The notes beneath the pieces were generated by a model, which made no database searches, was not told the DNA's origin, and saw only the letters and a program-made list of their open reading frames with translations. From Lomentospora prolificans (Eukaryota; Ascomycota; Sordariomycetes; Microascales; Microascaceae), in contig JARFXM010000003.1 in the NCBI GenBank assembly GCA_029532625.1, forward strand, positions 3,720,001 through 3,784,000: 64,000 nt of DNA. Direction: 5' to 3'. Each line of letters begins with the position of its first letter. Position 1 is the stretch's first letter. A program made the translations under genes and the position numbers. Shown piece by piece: positions 35,377-46,000 of the stretch.

Positions 35377-36856
35377 TTAATCGCAAGAGACAGTAGACCT
35401 GAGGAACTTGCCATCCTTACCGATGGGGCTGAAGGCCCAGTGGGTCTCTCTCTCGTCATCCTCGAAAACGCGAGCCCATGCGAGGCGAAGCGGGGCCGGG
35501 AGCTTCCAGCAGTGCTCCTCGTTGTGCAGCCACAATCGAACGAGGTGGCGGCGGGAGCCCTCGCCGTCCTCGAAGGATTCGCGGCGGTGGAGGACGCCCA
35601 TGTTGTTGAGGAAGCGGATGTCCCCCTTCTGCATGACGGTTCGGATTTCGTGAGCGCGGGCGATGGCGTGGACGGCGTCGAGGGCTTCGGCCTGGCGCTC
35701 GGTCAAGCCCGGGATGCCCTCGCTGCGGGGGTCGCGGGGGGCGGCGCCGGTGAGGAGCCGGCGGGAGAAGTTCATGAGGAGCCTTCCAGATTGTTGGTAG
35801 AGGAGGGCTCTGTTGTAGTAGGCTGGGGCTCGGCCATTGCTGTAGACATCCCCGTGCCAGTTAGTCAACAGTAGGAGGGAAAGGTATGGACGAGGAAAAG
35901 AACTTGCGTATCAAATGGCCAGTTGGCCTGGATCAAGGTGTGGATAATATCAGGGCGGGTGGCGGCAAGCTCATTGTAGACTTTACCGACGGAAGCCATG
36001 ATGCTTCTTCCACCGACGGATGCGCAAGCCTTAGTGAAGAGACACAAAACGTCGCAAACGGTATCCGTGTGGAAAGGCTTTTCGACAGCCTTGTTGGCCT
36101 CGACGTCCTCTTCGTCTACGTTCATGACGTGCACTGGAAAAGAGTAAGTTAGAGTGTCCAGAGTTGCGGATATCTTGCTGGGTGAGGACTAGGGGGAATC
36201 CTACTGATCATGTCGCCTCGCTGGTTCTGCTTCCCACGAGTGGGCGCAACATACGAGGTGACGCCGAGACTGACGGTGATCCCGTCGTCGTTGGAGTACT
36301 CGTCGACATCAAGGCCACGGAGGATAGAAAATCCACGACCATAGTAGATGTCGTCACGAATCTGCGTCAGACATGGTCCAAGAGTGGGAAGCGGGAAGTT
36401 GGATGGGGACACTTCGGTGTTGGGAAGGCCGAGTGCTAGAAGTTTAGCGGAGTTAGTAGGTGCTCTTCCAACAGAGCGACCTCTTTGGCACCATGTTGGA
36501 GGTCACTTACAGAGGAAGTACTTCAAGGCATTTCTGATCTCCGCCTTCCACTGGTCGGTAAGATGGACAACATAGGACTCGTCATTGGCGAAATCGGCGC
36601 CCGTCCAAGTCATTGGGCCCTCTATGAAAGTAGGAAAGCCGAGGGGGACCCGGGTTTCCAGACCACCGGCGCGAATGACGGCTTCGGTACGCTTCCGGTA
36701 GTCTTCCTCGCTGAACTCGTAGTCAATGTCGGCATACTTGCTGGGGGCGCTTGGGGTGGCGGGGGCACGGAGGGCATCGACTTGGAAACGGCCTCGCAAG
36801 CCTTGGGAGTAGTACTGGACTGGCTCATCACTGCAGCTGGAAATGATGGAAGTCAT
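35377..36856 (-). CDS. TfdA/TauD-type Fe(II)/2-oxoglutarate dioxygenase
   Basis: Four exons, 36856-36511, 36435-36205, 36133-35908 and 35839-35377, give 421 residues. The metal triad is readable: His214-x-Asp216 in FHTDTVCDVLCLF and distal His352 in LNNMGVLHRRE. The 2-oxoglutarate-binding arginine lies in RRHLVRLWL (365 or 369). RGFSILRGL and YVAPTRGKQ are also standard for fungal clavaminate-synthase-like proteins. The third intron is of the rare GC-AG class: donor GCAAGT, branch GACTAAC, acceptor TACAG. Only that reading gives WPFDTNGRAPAYYNRALLY in frame; a GT donor 4 bases later breaks it. The family oxidises small molecules (taurine, aryl acids, betaines); the substrate here is unknown. 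It is convergent with the Zn2Cys6 gene. Confidence 0.86.
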
Positions 36857-38626
36857 GTCTTAGGGGTCTTGTATGTGGCTTTGCGCAGGAATTGGGCTTT
36901 CTCTGGGACACTTTTGGGTTTCAATGCGATTGTCAGTAGGTGTGGATGCGTCACAAGAGTCAAGAAAGAGGGTTTCGGTTGGCTTTAGGGGCAGTGTTAG
37001 GAAGAGGGTGGATGATGATGGCGATGATACAAAAGAGAGATCATGGAAGTGAAGAACAGCCGGCATCATTTATATCCCAGGACCTCTATTCGAAAGGAGC
37101 AGAGATGCGAATGGAGAGAGTCGTGTTGTCGAGCCATTTTCTCGTCACCCCTTCCATATTGACTCTCTGTTGGCTCTTGCGTCTTTCGGTATATCTGCAT
37201 CACCAGAACCACAAGTTGTTCGAGGAGGAAAAGGCGGCGCAGACTAGGCGACCTTCCTGCAGATGAAGAGACGTCATTGGATTCAATAGACCCCCGCCCC
37301 TCGAACGGCTGTTTCTTTCCTCCATAGAAGGATTGCTGTTTGCTTCTCCTCCTTCCCACGAGAACCCTTGGGCAGTTGAGGCCGGCAATCACTCTCTGGC
37401 TCTGAATGGCCAGAGCAGAGCCTCACGCACACCATCTCGGTGGTGTTGGGCGAGACCACGAGGGCGATTAGCATCGTCTAACTCTCAGCAGAGCCGCAGA
37501 CTTGATAATCAACATACTAACAGGGTGGTCTGGAAGCGGCTTAAACCCCCGAAGTGAGCCTCACATAGTAGTGTAAAGGGTCCCTGTTCCCACACTATTT
37601 GGGAACCGAGGGTGGATCACTTCCTCCAATCCTGCATGTCTTGATGGGCTGCAGGAAGGCTCTGAGCCTAAGAAGGGCAGCAGTTTTCACGACGTAATCG
37701 ATGCGGCGACAAAAGTCGACCACAAGCAGTAGAAAAGCGTGGGCAGAGCCGCAATCTGCGCGCCCCGAGCAGACTCTTGGGAAGGCCACCCTTGTGATTT
37801 CCTTGGCCTAGGGCTGACATCTCAGTTCCGGCCGTGGCTGAGGAACCGGGGTGTGCCAGAGAAGGCTCCGAGTCGCGCCACTGGTAATATACAAAGGACA
37901 CAGGGCAGAGAGTACATGTTGAGGCTCTGCGACGAGAGCCTGGTTGTCCGATTTCCGAAAACGGCAATGCATCCTACTTGTGCAGACGCACATTAAATCA
38001 GGCTCGTGGTGGGGCAACTCTGATTTTTAAGTCTTCCATAGTAAGAGGTAGGATTGGCGGACATCGTGTAAGTGCGGCTCTGCTGGTTTTCCGTGTGCCG
38101 AGGCGTTCGTTTCTCGGAGGCGATGATCTTTTGTGAGCTGGCGATGTTTGTCCGACTGGGTGGTGGGGAAGTGTCGTTCGCTATTTGATGGGAATTACGT
38201 AGGAAAAAATGGTTATTCGCGCCCACGAGCTTGGAGAGTCGGGGTCTTTGGATAGCAAACGTCGCTCTCTCAAGGGGCTGCGTGAAGAGCCGCACAGAGG
38301 GAACTTGTTCTCAAGCATCCACCCTACAGGGAGAGGTATGTCAAAATAGCCAATTGTCAACGTCTGTGGATGAGAGTAGTTCCGCGGAGCCATGGACGTG
38401 GCTGTGAGAGGGTTTCCGCGATGGCTCTGCTCTCTACGCCTCTCGAAGCTTGCCAGTAACACCTGTCCTAGTAATGGCCTTGCAAGGGGTATACCGATCG
38501 AGAGAGCAGTCATAGAGCAGGCACAAGGCTGGTTACGTATATACCGTCGTTTTCTTTTTAACAATTGGCCCTTAAGATTTATTCTTTGGATTCTACCTGC
38601 GGCAACAAGTCCCAGGATTCTATTTA
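36857..38626. other. Intergenic, no supported gene
   Basis: Promoter side of the dioxygenase gene and 3' flank of the aminopeptidase gene. A short GTTCCC/GGGAAC hairpin lies near 37586-37608. Open frames show no family features. Confidence 0.5.
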
Positions 38627-40800
38627 CTAGATACCGAGATCCTTCTCCACCATAGCCCTACAAATGGGATGATAGAAATCCTTGTTCTTCTGGAATGTTT
38701 GCAAGGCCAACTGTCTATCCACCTTGTTCAGTCCCCTAAACAGCGGCCGTACAAACTTCATGCGGCCTACATGGCCGAGAAGCTCGGAGACACGCTGATA
38801 ACACGACGAATCCTTGGCCGACATGGCGATATGGTAATAGGCAGCCTTGAGCTCCACGTTTTGGGAGGAGAGGAACTGGTACGTCTCGCCGAGAGCCTTG
38901 GCACGCTCAGTGGAAAGAGGAGGATCAAACTTCTGGATGGCTTCGAGAAGCACGAGCTTCTGGTTTCCAGAGAAGGACTCAACGTCACTCTGAGAAGGTT
39001 TATAGGACTTCTCCTTAGTTAGCATAGACACGAGGAACGGGATTTCGGATAGTAACACTGAAACATACAGAATCCTTCCACTTCTCCGCGAGGGAGTAGC
39101 ACTGATCAACATACGAGGTATCAAAGTCGGGCTTGGGTGGTAGGCCGGGATTGTAGAAGCGGCCTTCCCAGTCGATCCCGGCAATCTTCTTCTTTATATC
39201 CTCGTCTCCTAGACCCTCAAAGAATGAAATAAAGGTGTCTTTGAACTCAAAAGAGTCGAGGGACTTGCCCTCAAACTTGGCAAAATAGTGGGGGATGAAC
39301 TTGTCAAAGTTATCACGGCCTACAAGTTTCTCGAGGTAATAGAGGAAATGGAATCCCTTTTCGTAAGGGATGGTGCTGAAGGCATCGTCAGGATCAACGT
39401 TCTTCAAGGTGGGAATGAGCTTGGTATAGTCATGGTCAGCACCGAAGAGAGCAACCGCATCCTCTTTGGAAATAGTTAGCACCATGATCTGAATAGAAGC
39501 AAAGTTCAGATGGGGGTAGTACCAAGGGCTTTCCAGCCGATGATGGCGGAAAAGTCACGTTCCGGCTCGCCGTGGATAGCGGCACCGATCCTACGCTCAA
39601 GATAGACGGTCCACCCTTCGTTCAGCCAGCTACGAGCAGCAAGGAGGTTAGAAGCTTTTCACCGAGACAAGGCAGGTGGGGTGCGGAGAACTTACAAATG
39701 CTCCCAGCTACAGCTAGTTACGAGGTTTCCGCTCCAGCTGTGAGCCAGTTCATGGGCAATAACGTCGACATTCTGTCTATCGCCGCTAATGATGGTGGGC
39801 GTGGCGAACGTGTAAACGGGGTTTTCCATGCCTGAGTCATTATTAGTTCTGCGGTCCGCGTTGAAGCCTGGTTTTGGTACTCACCGCCGTAAGGAAAGCT
39901 AGGAGGAAGCACCAAGACGTTATATTCTCCCCACTTGTACGGGAATACGATCTTCTCGGCGACCTCCATAAACTTGTCCATATCCCTCTCGAGCTCCCAC
40001 TTTGCGCCTTCGAGCTCCTCAGGGCCAGTGACAACCTTGCTCCGGGATCCTATCTTGGCTGTCACAATATCGCCAGAGGCGAGAGCGAACAAATAGGAGG
40101 GAATGGGAACCTGCTGCTCAAAGACGTAAGTAATGCTCCCATTCTCGGCTTTGGTCTCTTTCTCAAGCACACCGCTTGCCACTACGGGCAAAGGCGAAGT
40201 AATCTTAAAGGTGTAGGTGGACTTGATGTCCGGCGTATCCTGGCAAGGGAAAAGAGAGCGGGCGTGAATGGCTTGGCACTGAGAGAACATATAAGGGTGT
40301 TTCTTATTAGAAGTCTGCGCCGGCGTGAGCCATTGCAGAGCGGTGCACTCCTTGGTAGTCTGAAGCTCGATGCTCAGGTCAACTACATCGCCTTCGGCTG
40401 CACCCTCTGGGATGGAGATGTGCAGAGGGGAGCCGAGGGCCTTGTGACGTTCCTTGAGCTCCCATTGAACCGGCGAACCACCGACCGAGACGGACTTGAC
40501 AGAGACGAAGCTCGAATCAAGGATGATTTCTTTGCTTTCCTTCTGGGTCCGGGAGAGGATGCGGTAGTCTACTCGACCTTTAAGAGCATGCTCATCAAAG
40601 TCAATTGTCAGGCTTGCCGTAGTATGCTTCGTAAGCCACGCGGCATAGTTGGAGAGGGTGCTCGGGTCCCGCGCTACAGCTCCCATGACGGCAGTAACAG
40701 AGTATGAACGAAATGAAGATGTCAGGAAATTGCGATTCTGAATTCCGCGGGGGGCTCGAGCAAAGAGTCTGCCGCTGAGCGAACGCAATGAGGCAAACAT
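38627..40800 (-). CDS. LAP2: Bifunctional leukotriene A4 hydrolase-like aminopeptidase (M1 family)
   Basis: Five exons, 40800-39885, 39831-39696, 39629-39523, 39463-39069 and about 39010-38627, give about 645 residues. The order is N-terminal beta domain, the M1 exopeptidase motif GGMENP (306-310, created by the first splice), and the zinc site HELAH at 332-336 with the third ligand Glu355 in WLNEG. A helical C-terminal domain characteristic of LTA4H and yeast Lap2 follows ([17 protein letters not shown], then the ARM-like end). The first 38 residues are Arg/Ser-rich without acidic residues, resembling a mitochondrial presequence; a second in-frame Met (MGAVARDP, residue 39) matches the usual cytosolic start. 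Initiation at both could give two locations (inference). The last acceptor is ambiguous by one codon (39010 or 39013). Confidence 0.9.
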
Positions 40801-41849
40801 TTACAAGGTGGATTGGCGGGTAGTTGCGGCCTGAATCTTGGTGATGTGCTCATATGCACGAAATCGGGTCCATGTCTGCTGTCGAATCTGGTGGAAACGT
40901 GCCTCGTGATTGGTCGAGCTGAATGCGCCAGCTCGGAACTACCAGCTGGCTGCAACTGACAATACTCCATTCGACATCCCATGCCGACATTATGAACATT
41001 GAATGTGCCCAAGCCGATGCCACCATGACACACGATTACCATGACACGCACCATGACTATTCGTCCTACATTAGTGCATCAAGCGCAGAACGCTCCAGGC
41101 AAACCCTCTCAAGCCTCGATCCCTTTTTTACTCTCAAGGAAAAAAAAAAAAAAAAAAAAAAAAAGGGCAGAAGAAAATGCAGCCCGGTTTCAGTTCGGAC
41201 ACGTCGAGCGCCACGATATGCCACGATATATCGATCTTCCTTCTTCCATGTAATATTCTGCGACCAACCGGCCGAGAGATGGCAGGAGACGCTAACCGAG
41301 AAGCTCTCAATCATCCATTGACACTCAGAGCGCGACCCACTCACTCTCGTATTTGCTCCTAGATCGAGGCTTACCTTAAAAACCCCAAGCTCCCGCTGTT
41401 CGGACGGCTGCCCAGATTCGGTTAGAGGCATTGGTTCAGGCCTGGCTATTCCCACCTCTAGCTGGCCCTAGCTGGCTTGGTCCCTTCCTCCACCCCTAAC
41501 TGACATCCTGAAACAACGAAAAAAGGAGGAAACACAAGGGCTTACACACGCACGACAAGCCGGACCCCGCCTAACTCGTACTTGGGACGAAAAAGCACAC
41601 CCAGTCGCTCTCACTCTCCTCCCCTTTCGGGATGCTTTCCAGCGCACCAGGCTTGCTCGCTTCATGAGTGGCTTTTTTCGAGTTAAATTGCTTGCTTTAG
41701 CTGCCTCAGTATACACCCCAAGGGGGAAAACGGCCGAGATCTCGACGCCATCTCTCAAGAAAAAGGAGGGGTTCCCCCAACACAGCGTTGGATGTTGCCA
41801 AAAGGGCTAAAGCCGAAAGCTCCCAAGAAGATCCAATTGGGAGAATAGG
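40801..41849. promoter_or_regulatory. Upstream region of the aminopeptidase gene
   Basis: Non-coding as far as I can see. Contains a 25-nt A run at 41140-41164. Confidence 0.4.
41140..41164. repeat. A25 homopolymer
   Basis: Twenty-five consecutive A on the plus strand, upstream of the aminopeptidase gene. Confidence 0.85.
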
Positions 41850-42383
41850 ATGCCGTTTCAACGCTGCGTGAGCCAGAACGTGTGGGCACAATCGTGGTGC
41901 GGGTGCATCGATCGGAGGATGCAAGTCAAGCAGACGTATCCCTCATTTCTGCTTCACACATTTTGTCACCCCTCGCCATCACATTGGATGTGCGACCCAC
42001 CTATCCTTCCGGCGTTCCAGGATTGTCACCTCGAGGCCGTTGTCCGCCAGTCTTTGTCAATCTCACATAGGCATCCTGGGTTGGCCTGCGCCAGCTCTAA
42101 TGCCTCATCATTTGACACCAGAGATGTGGTTGCATCGGACAGGCATCATGGATCCCACGATACGGGTGCGAACCTCCATTACGGAACTACTCGAGGCATC
42201 CCCGGCCAGCCCAACAACGAATATCCTCGCCATGAAACATTCAGCTCCCAGCAGAATGTTCCGGGTCTCTTCCATGCCCACAACGTGGCCTACCCGGCCG
42301 GCCCTATTGTCGGTCAGGGGTTAGATGACGAGAACACCCTCTTCATGGCAGGCAAGGACAAACAGAGTGCGACAGCCACTTAA
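41850..42383 (+). CDS. Doubtful hypothetical frame
   Basis: An open frame of 177 codons. The last 90 residues (from about NASSFDTRDVV to DKQSATAT) are His/Asn/Gly/Pro-rich and look more protein-like than the rest, so they may be a terminal exon whose upstream exon I could not define. No family is recognised. The first half (many Cys, Trp, Pro) looks non-coding. Confidence 0.22.
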   Translation: MPFQRCVSQNVWAQSWCGCIDRRMQVKQTYPSFLLHTFCHPSPSHWMCDPPILPAFQDCHLEAVVRQSLSISHRHPGLACASSNASSFDTRDVVASDRHHGSHDTGANLHYGTTRGIPGQPNNEYPRHETFSSQQNVPGLFHAHNVAYPAGPIVGQGLDDENTLFMAGKDKQSATAT

Positions 42384-42962
42384 GCTTCCGATACAATTGC
42401 GAACCCCGCCCACTCTAAGTAACTAATCATCAGGGTCAAGGTCCGATCGAGGAGATTTGAGTCCTTGCGCTCGGCCGAAGGTTGTGATGCTGCAGAGCGG
42501 TGGCCGTTCTGAATTGAAGGTCGTCCCTCGATTCGCTTCGCTACCCCATACTTGTCCATGCTTCATGATAGTGTCGTTTCGACAACTATTAGCACAACCC
42601 GCCAATTTTATGCGACCAGAGAACAGGGTCAAAGCTTGATGGTAACGCCTGTTACCAAAATTGTGTTTCCGTGCCATAATAAATTGGAGGGTGGCCACCC
42701 AAGTTCGGGTCTTAACATCCTCAGATATGAGTATAAGATCAAGATCTGGCTTATTGATTTAACGTGATTAGGGCTCAAATGGCAGCCCCAATGAGACCTT
42801 GCTAATTTGAGCTTGAAACGTTCCTGAACATGGTGGGAAAGCGGGGGAGCCAGCCAGCTGGCCTATGCCAGGATGTGAAGATGGTCTGCAGAGAGGCCCC
42901 AAGGTGGCCGTCGTCACCCCTCGCCTCGCGGTACTGGCTTCATTGAGGTGGCACATCGAGGG

Positions 42963-43000
42963 CCAATGGCAGCAATTGAGAAGACGGAATATATATAAAG
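42963..43000 (+). promoter_or_regulatory. Orphan CCAAT plus TATA promoter-like element
   Basis: CCAAT at 42963-42967 is followed 22 bases later by TATATATAAA (about 42990-42999). The nearest downstream ATG (43018) opens a 65-codon frame of unknown nature, so a short or non-coding transcript is possible. Confidence 0.4.
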
Positions 43001-46000
43001 GTGCAACGACTATTTCAATGCAGCAGCGATTTTGCAGGGAAGAACCCTCGCCTCAAAAACGTTTACACTTACACCTTGCTCGACGGAGGCTAGATCAGCG
43101 TCCGATGCGGGGTAGGGATGTTGCCAACTTCTCCCAAGCCGTCCCTTTGAGGGCTTGCACCTGCGACTTGTCGATCCTTCATTGTGGTGGAAGCAACTCA
43201 ATTGAGTATTAAACAACAGTGGCCCTCATGGAGGCTCAAAAAAGTGTGAAAGGGTAATTTATCTCACACCAATCTCCCCTAGGTGACGATACGTCCTACA
43301 TAGTCCAGCCTCCCACCAGAACTTCAAGGACGGACGTCGCACCTGTGGTTTAGCTCCTCGGCTTTGGCCATAGCTTTTGCGATGCACTGATCATCCGCAG
43401 CCCTCACCACGAGTCAGGTGGCTAGAAAACGCTCAGGCTTAAATCATTCTTGAGCCATGATTTGGAACGAGAATGCCTCTAAGGTGAATAAGTGTGGCGA
43501 ACGAATGGCAGTTCATGCATGCCCGCACAGAGCTCCCGGGCAGGATGTTGTGTTCCTGGCTCATTTCCCCGCCACTGCTCTAGTCCGTGAGTCCCTCAAC
43601 GGGAAACAGCAAGGCTCACGGCTGCGGGCGCTTGGTTATACAGCAGAGTAAAACTTGGCCATAGTTGGCGAGGAGGGCGAATGAGGACCCTGCAGCGGGC
43701 TACTACGGGAAAGGCGGTAAAGTTGAAGCCTTTTGTACGAGAAGGGAAACCACGGCATGGAGTGCTCGGCCATCCTCAACCTTCTCATTTACTTTGGACC
43801 TTTTTTTCCTTTTTTTTTTTTTTGCCCTTTTTCCTGCCTTTGTCCTTCCTCTGGGGCTCCTCCCTATGGCTCTTGTCAGGACGCGGCACAGAATGGTAAA
43901 GACGTGGGTCTCCAGAGTTGTAGTCCGCTAAACCTTACAATGTATTGATGCAAGCACTTTAAGGAATCTTTGCATGCTTTCCCTGCTTCCCTGCTCGTTT
44001 CGCTAAGCATTTGACTATACGACCAGAGGAGGCAAGGGAGATCTCCCGCTATTAAACTGAAAGATTAGTCCGGCATCACTGAGGATCAGGGTAGTTTACA
44101 CAAGGAAACCGGAAAAGGGGGGGTGTTGCTATTGAGATAGTATTGAGAAACAACGATTGCTAAACTAATGAGAGCGAGTGTGGGAGAGAGACGAGTCGGG
44201 TCGAGACTCCAGCTTTTTGTTCCTACATCCAAGCGGTTAGAGAGAAGCGGATGGTTTGCCCCACACTACTAAATCTCGGACACTTTTTCTTTCCCTCTGG
44301 CCTATTCTTCCTATAACACGGCTGTTAAAGCTATGGCCGCCAAATTCAGTCAAAGTGCTTGCAGGAAGCGCACCAAAAAAAGATGGGAAAAGAGAAGAAT
44401 TCGAGCTGTCCCGTCCCTCCCTCATCAAACATCCATCCCGTGCTCGCCGGGGTGGAAAGCGCAATACGTAATGGGCAGGACCTAGTTCTCCCGGACGGGT
44501 GTGGCAGGGACAGTCAAAGCTTTTTCCTAAAGGTGTTGGGGTTGGTCATGGCGATGATGCGTCTTAAGGGACGGGAAGAGAGAGGCACAGTCCAAAGGGG
44601 GGAAAAGAAAGGAGAACCATAAGAATTGGACAGCATCTGCACCCCGTCCGCACTAGTGTCTCCTAGAGCCGCATCTCCCGAAAGCCTCTCAGTTCTGGGG
44701 TGCAGGTGTTGATTATAGCATTCTGACAAACCCCAAAATGAGTGACCAACGTCTACGTCGAGAGGGACGGGATGCCGTGCTTGCATGCACATCACGGCCA
44801 TGGAACGCCGAGAAAGGGTGTGGCAACAAGAGTGACGCAAAGGCAGGCACGGGATAGAAGAGAATGCTATCTGGTTGCGTGCGGTGAAGGCCGGCGAGAA
44901 GTGACCGGCCCACCAGACGATGAGATTAGCTACTGCAATGCCATGCGCGGAGATCCGAGCTCCAAAGAAAAGCTGGTTTGTTCTTGTGTCCTGTGCCGTG
45001 CGTCTTGGACCCGCGCCGGCCGCCGATCTGAGAAGGCTTCAAAACTCGGGGTCTTGGGACGAGACCTTTCCAAGAACGGAAGAGCATCTTGGTTCTGTCG
45101 TCTTGAGGTATTGTGAAACATCGTTTCAACCCCGCATTTTCTACTCCCTGGCCAGTGAGAGGACGTCTTGAGCAAGCGGGAGACACAACGTCCATTGGAT
45201 GGTAGTGTCAAAGAACACGGGACAGAACTAGGAGCACAGGGTGGGAGAAAATTTTAGACGGCTGTCTTCCGATAATAGTCTGGCCAACCAGGCCAGGGAG
45301 AATGAGGCTTGCTTCGCTGACAGAGTCGTTGATGGCCATTCGGCGTCCCAGGCAGCTCCTTCATCCTCTTTGTAATAAAGGATTGCGACTCGAGTACTCT
45401 ATCGGGGTGAGTTCCTTCTGACCGTGGAGGAGATAGCTTTCATCTTGAACAACCAACACCACCGTGCGCGGCCCTCGGGGTATTGAAGCTATTCTTGGAG
45501 TCACCATGAGTCTCTCCTCTGTGTGTGAGGGGGCACAGGGTCCCGAGGATCTCTGGTGCCCGAAACCCTGTTCCCGGTCACGAAATTTTTCCGTCGAGAT
45601 GCGTTGGGAGCACTCTCTTCTCTCGCCTCACGTTCTCCCTTCCTTCCTTTCGGATCTCAGACACTCAGAACCCTTCTTTGTCCGCTGCGCTTCCCCCCGC
45701 CCACAAAGAAGCAAGGAATGAAACCTTGTTGGGGAGGGTGAGCACGATCCGTTTTAGGACAAGAAAGTCATCCTCGCCGGCCGCAGCACGGACGCTGGCC
45801 CTTGCTCGTTTCTCCACAGCGAACCAGAAAGTCGTCGAGGGAAAAGGACCAAGGGTGTCTGAAAAGGGAAGCATATTAATTGAACGGATACTACCTTCGT
45901 ACACAGTAGAATCCAAGTCCCACATGGCTGGCGGTGGTGCTGGCTCCCCTTCCGTGCTTTTCTGCCTCCCCTCTCTCCCGTCTTGGTGTTGGTCCCTCCA

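Noticed and set aside
35305..35874. 189-codon Glu/Gly/Val-rich frame on the plus strand
   Set aside because: Lies opposite the last exon of the dioxygenase and mirrors its codon composition.
39874..40707. 277-codon open frame on the plus strand
   Set aside because: It is antisense to the first exon of the M1 aminopeptidase; its length follows from that gene's codon use and it has no motif.
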